From the NCBI GenBank assembly GCA_002502855.1, contig DAQK01000001.1:6047-69450 (forward strand): DNA of 63,404 bases. The letters run 5' to 3'. A program made the translations under genes and the position numbers. Below the pieces are notes generated by a model, which was not told the DNA's origin, searched no databases, and worked only from the letters and a program-made list of their open reading frames with translations. Positions 55,916 through 63,404 of this stretch are shown one piece after another (position 1 is the first letter of the stretch; the number at the start of each line of letters is the position of its first letter). This DNA comes from Methanobacterium sp. UBA279. Lineage in GTDB: Archaea > Methanobacteriota > Methanobacteria > Methanobacteriales > Methanobacteriaceae.

Positions 55916-55945
55916 ATCTATTCTCCTTTTTTTATTTATTTTTAA
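55916..55945 (+). terminator. T-rich terminator after fbp
   Basis: TTCTCCTTTTTTTATTTATTTTTA follows the stop codon directly, an archaeal type oligo-T terminator. Confidence 0.5.
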
Positions 55946-56022
55946 AATCTGTTCCCTAATTTAAACTACTTTTAAAAAATTAATTGAATCTATTATTACT
56001 TTCATAAAATTAGAAAAAATTA

Positions 56023-56703
56023 TTATTTAGTCAAAACCTTGGACAAATGTTTCTTCTTGATCTTATGGATGAAGCAGGGTATATCCAGTATGTTATCCAC
56101 CTTATCCATAATCACACTGTCGCTAGTGGCCACCACACCATCACTTTCTTTGGATAGGTTAATCAACTGGTAGTCCACGTTGGGAGCCGTATGGGCACTT
56201 CCCTGTATTCCCTGTTTTTCCATTATATCCTCGGTGACCTTAGTCAGTTCACCACTTCTACTCACCTGACTATCGAAGAAAACCTGCACATCCCTGGGCT
56301 TGTATATTTTAACCAGGGCCAGGACTGAGTTTAAGGCATTAACCGTATCCTCTTTACACCTGTATTTACCGAAAACAGCGTTCACATCCCGGAGGACACC
56401 GTCATCACAGACTACGATGGACCCATCGGAGCTGCAGATACTTTCCACGGTGATTAGCACATTATAACCATCGATAAACAGGGTTTTCCCCTTGATTTTG
56501 CTGAGAGGTATGATCTTACTTTTACGGCCCTTGGAAGCCTCGGTGGAGTAGACTTTTCTCTGCAGATAATTGCGCTCCTCTTTATCCAGGAGGTAATGGT
56601 TTCCTACAAAGTCCAGGGCTGCCTTTTTGTTATAATTCTTATTTAGAAGAAATTTAAGGTCAGAAGTTGCGTTCTCCAAATTTTCACTGCTGTGATACAT
56701 CAT
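56023..56703 (-). CDS. DUF434/DUF5616 family protein
   Basis: A 226-residue protein with an N-terminal DUF434 helical region (about 1-55) and a C-terminal PIN-like DUF5616 domain (KTLFIDGYNVLITVESICSS, then VQVFFDSQVSRSGEL and a late ATSDSVIMD). The acidic residues suggest a nuclease-type metal site. Its start follows the DUF47 gene by three bases, so they are coupled. Confidence 0.82.
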   Translation of the reverse strand: MMYHSSENLENATSDLKFLLNKNYNKKAALDFVGNHYLLDKEERNYLQRKVYSTEASKGRKSKIIPLSKIKGKTLFIDGYNVLITVESICSSDGSIVVCDDGVLRDVNAVFGKYRCKEDTVNALNSVLALVKIYKPRDVQVFFDSQVSRSGELTKVTEDIMEKQGIQGSAHTAPNVDYQLINLSKESDGVVATSDSVIMDKVDNILDIPCFIHKIKKKHLSKVLTK

Positions 56704-56706
56704 TTT

Positions 56707-57363
56707 TCAACCTCTCCTCTTGGTGGCGATAATAAGAGCACGGTCCGATGCGTTCTCTGCCCGATCTACAATGTTTCCCAGCATTTTGGTAATATCCCTG
56801 AGTTCCATCAAGGTTAATATATCTATTTTATCCTCTTTATATAACTGGTACAGTGTTTTGGTGATTTTCCTTTCTATGATATCTGCATCGTCTTCCAGAT
56901 CTTCCACCTGATGAGCTTTAGCTATGGACTCTCCCATATCAGTGTCCAGGCTCTCTATACATTCTCTTAAAACAGAAACAGTCTCGATAATTTTGTCCAT
57001 GAACTCTTCAAAATCCCCCTTACCCTTAATGGGGAAATCCACTCTGCTTAGACAGATAGAAAAACCTGTGCTCTCCGCCATATCCGAAACGCCATCAACC
57101 AGCTCCGCCAGAACTATCCGGTCTTCTCGATCAAAGGGGAGGAATGCGCCGTTATAGAATTCCAGTTCCATCTTCCTGCGGACGTCATCAGCATCGTGTT
57201 CCAGTTTAGAAAGTTCAACTACTTTCTTATCCACTTCTTTAAAGTCACCGGTATAGAAACAGGACATTATCTCTTTTAGTTTGAGCACACTGTTAAAAAC
57301 AATTTCAACATGGTCTCTTCCATGTTTTTCCACTTGTGATTCCTTTCTAAATAACTTAACCAT
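56707..57363 (-). CDS. DUF47/PhoU-like protein
   Basis: A 218-residue all-helical TIGR00153/DUF47 protein with E/DxxxD metal-type motifs (ELSKLEHDADDVRRKMELEF, VEDLEDDADIIERKITKTL). Relatives pair with Pit-type phosphate transporters; none is seen here. It is third in a probable operon: AIPS, DUF357, DUF47, DUF434. Confidence 0.87.
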   Translation of the reverse strand: MVKLFRKESQVEKHGRDHVEIVFNSVLKLKEIMSCFYTGDFKEVDKKVVELSKLEHDADDVRRKMELEFYNGAFLPFDREDRIVLAELVDGVSDMAESTGFSICLSRVDFPIKGKGDFEEFMDKIIETVSVLRECIESLDTDMGESIAKAHQVEDLEDDADIIERKITKTLYQLYKEDKIDILTLMELRDITKMLGNIVDRAENASDRALIIATKRRG

Positions 57364-57398
57364 ACTTCCACTTTTTAAGTTATTTAAGCTCGAACTTC

Positions 57399-57632
57399 TT
57401 ATATTAGCTGGTGGAGCAGGCGCACCGCATCAAGCAGGCCATGTGCATAGGTTATACATCCAAATGCCGTGTAATTATCCTTTTTTTCCAGATAATAGGT
57501 GGTGTCACCCGAATAGTTACGAGCCATGTCTATGATCTTTTCTTCTTTAGCATTAACTTCTATGGACTCGACTTCTTTTATATTTTTGGTGAAAAGTTCC
57601 ATATCCTTTTTAATCCTCTCAATTTCATCCAT
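57399..57632 (-). CDS. DUF357 protein
   Basis: A 77-residue archaeal DUF357 protein: an acidic helix and then KIIDMARNYSGDTTYYLEKK and AFGCITYAHGLLDAVRLL. Function unknown. ATG 57632 is taken because GGTGGGATAG lies just upstream and the family starts there. Confidence 0.82.
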   Translation of the reverse strand: MDEIERIKKDMELFTKNIKEVESIEVNAKEEKIIDMARNYSGDTTYYLEKKDNYTAFGCITYAHGLLDAVRLLHQLI

Positions 57633-57686
57633 ACTATCCCACCAACAATTTAATAAAATCTGAGGCAAGTCAGATTGTTACAACTC

Positions 57687-58271
57687 TTACAGTAGCTTCT
57701 TCCTGGTATTTAATTCCCTCCAGGAATGATATAAACGTTGGATCACCGTTAAATAACCTAACACCATCACAATAACCACGGCCCAGTACATAAGAGATGA
57801 GTTAAAGAAGTAACCTAAAAACGCTCCGGCCATAAGGATTACCAGACGTTCCGGCCTTTCCGCTATTCCCACATCACATTTAATACCCTCTGATTCCGCT
57901 CGGGCCCGGACGTAGCTCACTGTGAAGGAGGCAAGCAGGGCTAAAATTCCTATAAACCAATCAACGAAACCGCCGTAGATAATTCCCATCAAGATAAACA
58001 CATCTGCAAACCGGTCCATGGTGGAATCCAGGACACCACCAAAGGGAGTGTTGGTTTGATTTTTACGGGCGATAGCACCATCCAGCATATCCACAAAACC
58101 ACTTAAAGCAATGAACACCCCGCCCAGTAGTAAATCTCCCCTGGCAAACATGTAAGCAGCTACCAGGCTCACCAGTAAGCCTGCCATGGTGATGATGTTA
58201 GGGTTGATCTTCATTCTCTCGGCAATGGGATCCAGTACGATCTTGACGTAGGGCCTTAGTTTGTTCAGCAT
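57687..58271 (-). CDS. CDP-alcohol phosphatidyltransferase (archaetidylinositol phosphate synthase-like)
   Basis: A 194-residue membrane enzyme with the CDP-alcohol transferase signature DGAIARKNQTNTPFGGVLDS followed by TMDRFAD (DGxxAR-x8-GxxxDxxxD). It has about five helices. Methanobacteriales homologues join CDP-archaeol and inositol phosphate to make polar lipids. It heads the operon with DUF357, DUF47 and DUF434. Confidence 0.87.
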   Translation of the reverse strand: MLNKLRPYVKIVLDPIAERMKINPNIITMAGLLVSLVAAYMFARGDLLLGGVFIALSGFVDMLDGAIARKNQTNTPFGGVLDSTMDRFADVFILMGIIYGGFVDWFIGILALLASFTVSYVRARAESEGIKCDVGIAERPERLVILMAGAFLGYFFNSSLMYWAVVIVMVLGYLTVIQRLYHSWRELNTRKKLL

Positions 58272-58327
58272 GAATATTTAATTAAAATTCTAAAAGGATA
58301 TAAGTTTGGGATTGAAATATACATAGG

Positions 58328-58921
58328 ATGAAAATAATCAGGATGGATCCCCAAAACCCGGAAAAACGGAAGGTAGAAATGGCTGTAAATATTCTGGAAG
58401 ACGATGGCCTGGTGGTCTACCCCACCGACACCATCTACGGCTTGGGAGCCAATATATTTAGTGATAGGGCAATAGAAAAGGTTTATTCCATTAAAGGAAG
58501 GGATTACAGTAAACCATTATCAGTGTGCCTCTCTGAAATTGGGGATATAAATAAAATAGCCCAACTTGAGAGGGAAGAAAAGATTAAAGAACTCTTACCA
58601 GGCCCATTCACCATAATCTTAAATAAAAAGGAGAACATATCTCCACTACTGACTGCCGGCGGGGATAAAATAGGAGTCAGGATACCGGATAACCTCATCT
58701 CCCGGGAACTCAGCCGGAAATTCCCCATAACCTCCACCAGTGCCAACCTATCCGGTGAGTCAGTACCCGAATCTGCCAGTGAGATAGCTGAATCACTGGG
58801 AGATGCAGTAGACCTAATAATAGACGGGGGAAAACTCAGGGGAACCCATTCCACAGTGATTGACTGGACAACCCAGCCACCGAAGGTAATCCGGAAAGGT
58901 GTAAAGGACTTTAAAATTTAA
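58328..58921 (+). CDS. Threonylcarbamoyl-AMP synthase (Sua5/YrdC)
   Basis: A 197-residue YrdC-domain protein: VVYPTDTIYGLGANIF, IKGRDYSKPLSVCLS, LPGPFTIILNKK, VGVRIPDN-like VRIPDN and the late TSANLSGES with STVIDW. It makes threonylcarbamoyl-AMP for the t6A modification of tRNA. The C-terminal Sua5 domain is absent, as in many archaea. Confidence 0.92.
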   Translation: MKIIRMDPQNPEKRKVEMAVNILEDDGLVVYPTDTIYGLGANIFSDRAIEKVYSIKGRDYSKPLSVCLSEIGDINKIAQLEREEKIKELLPGPFTIILNKKENISPLLTAGGDKIGVRIPDNLISRELSRKFPITSTSANLSGESVPESASEIAESLGDAVDLIIDGGKLRGTHSTVIDWTTQPPKVIRKGVKDFKI

Positions 58922-58965
58922 CTAGATAAAATATAAACAAAATCTTCAACTAGAAGGTAATAAAC

Positions 58966-60156
58966 ATGAACAAAACACCCTTAAAGGAACTGGAAAATAG
59001 GATGGAACGATTTAAAGCAGTGATGGATTCTTCCAACCCTAACTGGGAGATGACGGTTATCTTCTCTAAGATCAACCAGTTCTACTTCACCGGTACCATG
59101 CAGGACGGGATGTTAATCATCCCCCGGGACAGTGAAGCAGTATTCTGGGTACGGAAAAGCTATGAGCGGGCGTTGGATGAATCTTTATTTCCGGAAATAC
59201 GTCACATGAACAGCTATAGAAACGCAGCTCAGGACATAACTAAACTTCCAGAAACTGTTTACCTGGAAACAGAAGCCGTCCCACTGGCTTTGTATCAGAG
59301 ATTTTCCAAACACTTCCCCTTTAAGAATTTTAAACCGGTGGATATTCCCATTGGGAAGGTAAGGTCTGTTAAAAGTGAGTATGAATTAAATTTAATGCGG
59401 AAATCTGGTAAGATTCACCAGCACGTCCTGGAGGACCTGGTACCGGGGATGCTCCGGGAAGGGATGAGCGAAGCGGATCTGGGAGCAGAGCTCTTTAAAG
59501 TTTTAATTGACGAGGGTCACCATGGTTTGACCCGTTTCGGAATGTTCGACACCGAGATCGTGTTAGGACACGTGGGATTTGGTGAAAGCTCCATCTATCC
59601 CAACTATTTTGATGGAGCCAGTGGAAATTTGGGCTTAAGTCCTGCTGCGCCGGTATTCGGAAACCGTGAAAGAAAATTAAAAAGGGGAGACCTGGTATTT
59701 GTGGATGTGGGTTGTGGATTTGACGGGTACAATACAGATAAGACCGTGACCTACATGTTCGGTCAACCCCTACCCCCTCATGCCATAGATGCCCATAACC
59801 GGTGTGTGGATATTCAAAATGAGATCAGCTCCCAGTTAAAGCCGGGAGCAATTCCCGGGGAGATTTACACATCTATCATGGATGGACTAGAACCTGATTT
59901 TAAAGAAAACTTCATGGGCTTCGGTAAAAGAAGGGTGAAATTCCTGGGCCATGGAATAGGCCTACTCATCGATGAATTACCGGTTCTAGCTGAGAAATTC
60001 ACCGAACCATTAGAGGCTGGAATGGTATTTGCCGTGGAGCCCAAAAAAGGAATACCTGGTATTGGGATGGTGGGAATTGAAAACACGTTCGTAGTAACTT
60101 CCCGGGGTGGGGAGTGCATCACTGGAGATAATCCCGGGCTTATACCTGTGTATTAA
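58966..60156 (+). CDS. M24-family Xaa-Pro peptidase
   Basis: A 396-residue pita-bread metallopeptidase with an N-terminal creatinase-like domain. The metal ligands are seen in VFVDVGCGFDGYNTDKTVTY (two Asp), FLGHGIGLLIDELP (His), and the late Glu pair in AVEPKKG and GIENTF. It probably removes N-terminal residues next to proline. It follows the Sua5 gene after about 45 bases. Confidence 0.88.
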   Translation: MNKTPLKELENRMERFKAVMDSSNPNWEMTVIFSKINQFYFTGTMQDGMLIIPRDSEAVFWVRKSYERALDESLFPEIRHMNSYRNAAQDITKLPETVYLETEAVPLALYQRFSKHFPFKNFKPVDIPIGKVRSVKSEYELNLMRKSGKIHQHVLEDLVPGMLREGMSEADLGAELFKVLIDEGHHGLTRFGMFDTEIVLGHVGFGESSIYPNYFDGASGNLGLSPAAPVFGNRERKLKRGDLVFVDVGCGFDGYNTDKTVTYMFGQPLPPHAIDAHNRCVDIQNEISSQLKPGAIPGEIYTSIMDGLEPDFKENFMGFGKRRVKFLGHGIGLLIDELPVLAEKFTEPLEAGMVFAVEPKKGIPGIGMVGIENTFVVTSRGGECITGDNPGLIPVY

Positions 60157-60179
60157 GGGTTTATTATTAAAGTTCAGGT

Positions 60180-61631
60180 TTATTTAGAATTTTCAGCAAC
60201 TTTCTCCTTAGAAAGTGTCTTGTACCATCCCTTTGGAGTTCCACCTTTAAGTTTAGGTGCAATGAAACTTCTATATATGGTCTCCAGCATAACTTTAAAC
60301 ATATGACGATGTTTTAACAGATATTTTGGTCGTGCATAAAATTTCAGGTAGGCCTGGGCCAGTTTCCTCTCCACCAGTTGTTTACTTAAACCTAGTTCCT
60401 CATATTTGATAACCGATTTCAGGACGGTATATTTCTTCCAGTTTTCGGTGTCTAATAATTTCTTCTTCTTGAGTTCATGGTATATAGGGGTTCCCGGGAA
60501 TGGTGTTAGTATAGAGAATTGACTGTAGTCTGCATTAAGTTTTATGGAAAAATCTATGGTTTTATCCATCTCTTCCTGGGTTTCACCAGGAAATCCCAGG
60601 ATAAAGGAGGTTAAAACTTCAACTCCCACATCTTTAGCGGCTTTTACAGCATTTTCGGCCTGTTTGAGGGTTATCCCTTTTTTCATCAGATCTAAAATTC
60701 TCTGGGACCCTGATTCAACACCATAATAGAGGGTGGTTAAACCTGCACTCCTGAGTTTTTCTATTAGACTTTTATTTACCATATCAACCCTTGAAGAAGC
60801 AACAAATCCTATGTCCAGTCCCCTCTTTTTTATTTCATCTGCTATTGTCTTTGCTCTTCTTTTATTGAGCATGAAGGTATCATCTATAAAGGCGATGTTT
60901 TCCACTTTATACCTATCTATTAAGTATTCTATTTCATCTACCACATTTTCTGGGCTGCGTGTCCGGAATTTTTTACCCATGATGAGTGAGGATGAACAGT
61001 AACTACAGTTGAAGACACAACCACGACTGGTTATCATATCACTGGATTTTTCCTGGGTTGTTCCATAAGATTCAAAGGGTACCAGGTGTCTTGCTGGAAA
61101 TGGGATAGAGTCCAGATCCTTTATTAATTCTCGGGGAGGGTTGAGTTTTATATTATCATCGTCTCGATAGGCTATTCCTTTAATATTGGTTAGATGTCCG
61201 TTGTTTTCATCAAGGGATAGTCCGGCCAGTTCCGTCATGGTTTTTTCACCCTCACCAATTACCACTACATCCAAATCGGGACAGGATTTTAAGGTTTCAA
61301 TAGGCATAAAAGTGGGGTGCGGGCCCCCTATAACAGTTAAAGAATCTGGTAGAATTTTTTTAACTAGTTTAGCATATTCCAGGGCATTTTTAATGGTGGA
61401 AGTGGTGGCGGTGATGCCCACTAGTGGGGGCTCTTCTTTAGACAGTATTTTGCATATTTTATTGTATCCCAGTTGTTCCAGATCATCATCCACTATTTTG
61501 ACATTGTAAGAAGCTTCCTCTAAGGCTCCGCCTAAGTACATGAGGTTGAGGGGTGGGCTTATAAAACCAAGTCCATTTTTCACTGCATTTTCATCGTAGG
61601 GGTTGATTAATAACGTATCCATCTTAATCAT
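60180..61631 (-). CDS. B12-binding-domain radical SAM protein (paralogue)
   Basis: A 483-residue radical SAM protein with an N-terminal B12-binding fold and cysteines C205, C209 and C212 (TSRGCVFNCSYCSSS). IGGPHPTFMP and IGEGEKTM fit the class. It shares its layout and the YARPKYLLK end segment with the protein at 18097-19449. Substrate unknown. It follows the SPASM radical SAM gene after about 13 bases and is likely co-transcribed with it. Confidence 0.86.
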   Translation of the reverse strand: MIKMDTLLINPYDENAVKNGLGFISPPLNLMYLGGALEEASYNVKIVDDDLEQLGYNKICKILSKEEPPLVGITATTSTIKNALEYAKLVKKILPDSLTVIGGPHPTFMPIETLKSCPDLDVVVIGEGEKTMTELAGLSLDENNGHLTNIKGIAYRDDDNIKLNPPRELIKDLDSIPFPARHLVPFESYGTTQEKSSDMITSRGCVFNCSYCSSSLIMGKKFRTRSPENVVDEIEYLIDRYKVENIAFIDDTFMLNKRRAKTIADEIKKRGLDIGFVASSRVDMVNKSLIEKLRSAGLTTLYYGVESGSQRILDLMKKGITLKQAENAVKAAKDVGVEVLTSFILGFPGETQEEMDKTIDFSIKLNADYSQFSILTPFPGTPIYHELKKKKLLDTENWKKYTVLKSVIKYEELGLSKQLVERKLAQAYLKFYARPKYLLKHRHMFKVMLETIYRSFIAPKLKGGTPKGWYKTLSKEKVAENSK

Positions 61632-61644
61632 CTAACTTTTTTTC

Positions 61645-63186
61645 CTATTTACTATTTAAATCGATAAATAAGCTACCATCGTTAAGTTGTTTAGTTTCTT
61701 TGGGCAAGTGACTCCTGATTTTATTCCATTCCCTATTGTTGTTGATACATCCGGGATCGGGTGCTAATATATCCCCGAAGTAATTATAGGCCCGGGCTCT
61801 GCATCCTCCGCATATGTTGTGGTACTCGCAGTCCCCACAGTGGCCCTTCAGGATTTCTTTGTTTCTGAGTTTACTCAGTAATTGATTATCTTTCCAGACC
61901 TCTTCAAAATCATCTTCCATAAGGTTTCCTAGTTTCAAATCCGACTCATGTGGGAAGAAGACACAGGGGTATAAGTCTCCGTTGGGTTCCACGCTCATAT
62001 AGAATCTTCCAGCACCGCAGCCGCCTATAAAATCTGCCAACTGCTTTATAAGGAATCCGTCATATTCTGGATTGTAGAAGTGGGTGGGAATTACCTGGTT
62101 ATCATTGGATACCAGTGATTCAGCTACCATGGCGTATTGTGGTGCGGTGGAGAGGACCTGCATTTCACCTTTTGCATTTTCATCGTAGGCTGTTTCCAGT
62201 AGTTTCAACCGTTTTTTGGGGGAAATATCCATGCTTGCAATATTTTCACCGTTTCCAGTGGGTATGAAGTTGTAGATCATGAACCAGTCAACGCCTTTAT
62301 CCCGCATGAAGTCTATCATTTCTGGTATCTCCTGGATGTTATGTTCTGTGACTGTGGTGGCTACTTCCACAAATAAATCGTTGTAGTTTACACAGTTTTC
62401 CACGGCATGGATTGCCTTATCCCAGGCACCATTTATACCTCTAAATGAGTCGTGGGTTTTCGCCTGGAGGCCGTCCACACTTATCTGTACAAATTGAAGG
62501 CCATTTTCCACGAATTTTTCACACACTCCCTCCTTAGAAAGGGTGTAGCCGTTGGTGGCCATGGCTGCAAACATTCCCAGCTCGTTGGTTTTACCAATGA
62601 AGTCCAGTATATGGGGGTGTATGCTGGGTTCTCCCCCGGAGAAGGCGATGGAGGTCACACCAGCTTTAGCCATTGTTTCCAGACCATTATTAATCTGCTG
62701 GGTGTTTAATTCGTCTTCATCCTTCCTTCCCGCATTTTCATAGCAGTGTACACATTTCATGTTACAGGCCCGGCTCAAGTTCCAGACTACCTGAAAGGGT
62801 GCCCCGGGAGTGAAGGGTTTCTTAACTCCAAAAATAGCGATACCCTTAATTACACTGCTTAATCCTTTGGCCCAGTATTTATCCTCCATGGTTGTTTTGA
62901 GTTTTTCCTGTGAAACTCCGAAACTGGAAGCTCCTGTGTTGATAATGTAGTTAACAAATTTGGAAACTATCTTACATTTTCTACAGGCGGTTTCTCTATT
63001 TCCAAGGTAAAGGTCCAGACAAACCTCTAAACGGTTAGCTCCATCAGCTTCACAATAATCCAGAGTACGGCTCAGGAGATATTTAGATAGAGGATTATCT
63101 GCAATACCTTTAAATGTAGTAATCATATCACCAATATTCAGACCATTTTGATGGCCTGTTTGGGTGGATTGTGTCACAGTTGACAT
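61645..63186 (-). CDS. Radical SAM/SPASM protein
   Basis: A 513-residue protein with an N-terminal cysteine-containing extension of about 125 residues, the radical SAM cluster at C141, C145 and C148 (LSRACNMKCVHCYE), GGEPSIHP, and a C-terminal SPASM domain (GGCGAGRFYMSVEPNGDLYP, then CGDCEYHNICGGCRARAYNY). SPASM proteins usually modify peptides or make cofactors from peptides or heme precursors. No small precursor peptide is seen nearby. A TetR-type gene lies directly upstream. Confidence 0.88.
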   Translation of the reverse strand: MSTVTQSTQTGHQNGLNIGDMITTFKGIADNPLSKYLLSRTLDYCEADGANRLEVCLDLYLGNRETACRKCKIVSKFVNYIINTGASSFGVSQEKLKTTMEDKYWAKGLSSVIKGIAIFGVKKPFTPGAPFQVVWNLSRACNMKCVHCYENAGRKDEDELNTQQINNGLETMAKAGVTSIAFSGGEPSIHPHILDFIGKTNELGMFAAMATNGYTLSKEGVCEKFVENGLQFVQISVDGLQAKTHDSFRGINGAWDKAIHAVENCVNYNDLFVEVATTVTEHNIQEIPEMIDFMRDKGVDWFMIYNFIPTGNGENIASMDISPKKRLKLLETAYDENAKGEMQVLSTAPQYAMVAESLVSNDNQVIPTHFYNPEYDGFLIKQLADFIGGCGAGRFYMSVEPNGDLYPCVFFPHESDLKLGNLMEDDFEEVWKDNQLLSKLRNKEILKGHCGDCEYHNICGGCRARAYNYFGDILAPDPGCINNNREWNKIRSHLPKETKQLNDGSLFIDLNSK

Positions 63187-63241
63187 ACAAACCCTCCTTT
63201 TTTTTATTGATAAAATCCTTAAATCAAAAATTAAAAATCTC

Positions 63242-63404
63242 TTAGAGTGCTATTCCCCTCATAAGGATGTCGGTATATCCTCCATATACTTCTAAATCGT
63301 CTTTTATGAGGTTATCTTTGAATATTTTCACTGATAGGCTTTTGCTAAAAATAAAATTGAATAAAGTCATAGCTAATAGGTCTGGATCCAATTTCCGTAT
63401 GTTT
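63242..63404 (-). CDS. TetR-family regulator, C-terminal end (partial)
   Basis: The last 54 codons of a minus-strand gene that enters from the right edge. The sequence LDPDLLAMTLFNFIFSKSLS and the end DILMRGIAL match the ligand-domain C-terminus of TetR-type repressors; the DNA-binding part is outside the window. It lies just upstream of the SPASM gene, whose operon it may control. Confidence 0.6.
   Translation of the reverse strand, partial: NIRKLDPDLLAMTLFNFIFSKSLSVKIFKDNLIKDDLEVYGGYTDILMRGIAL

Overview
The window looks like a chromosome segment from a Methanobacteriales methanogen, close to Methanobacterium or Methanothermobacter. Supporting genes are a secreted protease with pseudomurein-binding repeats, an MptE-type pterin pyrophosphokinase, an archaeal fructose-bisphosphatase, an archaetidylinositol-phosphate-type synthase, archease with RtcB, an Orc1/Cdc6 initiator and a split archaeal glutamate synthase. 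The order HEAT protein, malate dehydrogenase, PdxT, glutamate synthase, next to an isopropylmalate-dehydrogenase-like gene, resembles what I recall of the Methanothermobacter MTH184-191 region (memory, not checked). TTG starts with clear Shine-Dalgarno sites are common. I saw no tRNA, rRNA or CRISPR array.

Layout. 0.3-3.4 kb: accessory island with a minimal nucleotidyltransferase, a HEPN gene broken by fusion to an acyl-CoA-ligase pseudogene, and an intact minus-strand operon of a CARF-winged-helix regulator with MntA and HepT. 3.6-6.8 kb: small membrane, lipoprotein and secreted genes, a receiver protein and an ARPP-1 family protein. 7.2-14.2 kb: two frameshifted genes (MFS exporter, UbiA prenyltransferase), small regulators and a SagB-type oxidoreductase. 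15-32 kb: mainly intact metabolic and information genes (dUTPase-like, acetolactate-synthase-like, MptE, Cdc6, archease/RtcB, MTA phosphorylase, NadA, a double-domain glycosyltransferase, DUF763). 32-38 kb: a decay zone with broken DUF998, Fic, inorganic pyrophosphatase, antiporter and a heavily mutated IS5-like transposase. 38-41 kb: PrsW-like protease, pseudomurein-binding C39 protease, DNA glycosylase.

41-51.4 kb is a nitrogen region. It holds amtB-glnK, a second glnK behind a deleted amtB, a GTPase fused to a PII domain with a degenerate GTPase partner, an MBL hydrolase, and a five-gene pdxT/glutamate-synthase operon. Three matches to the NrpR operator GGAA-N6-TTCC lie at the promoters of amtB-glnK1, the amtB remnant-glnK2 unit and the pdxT-glt operon, so ammonium uptake, PII signalling and glutamate synthesis probably form one regulon. 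51.7-63.4 kb is conserved metabolism: malate dehydrogenase, isopropylmalate-type dehydrogenase, FBPase, DUF47/DUF434/DUF357 with a CDP-alcohol transferase, Sua5, M24 peptidase, two radical SAM proteins and the end of a TetR regulator.

The strongest candidates for undescribed biology are the GTPase-PII fusion with its pseudo-GTPase neighbour, the CARF-MntA-HepT operon with a palindrome at its promoter, and a circularly permuted FrhB-like subunit inside the glutamate synthase operon. Many accessory genes carry frameshifts, often in short homopolymers. Some could be sequencing errors, but nonsense mutations, a 53-bp duplication, an amtB deletion and the decayed transposase show that real gene decay is present.
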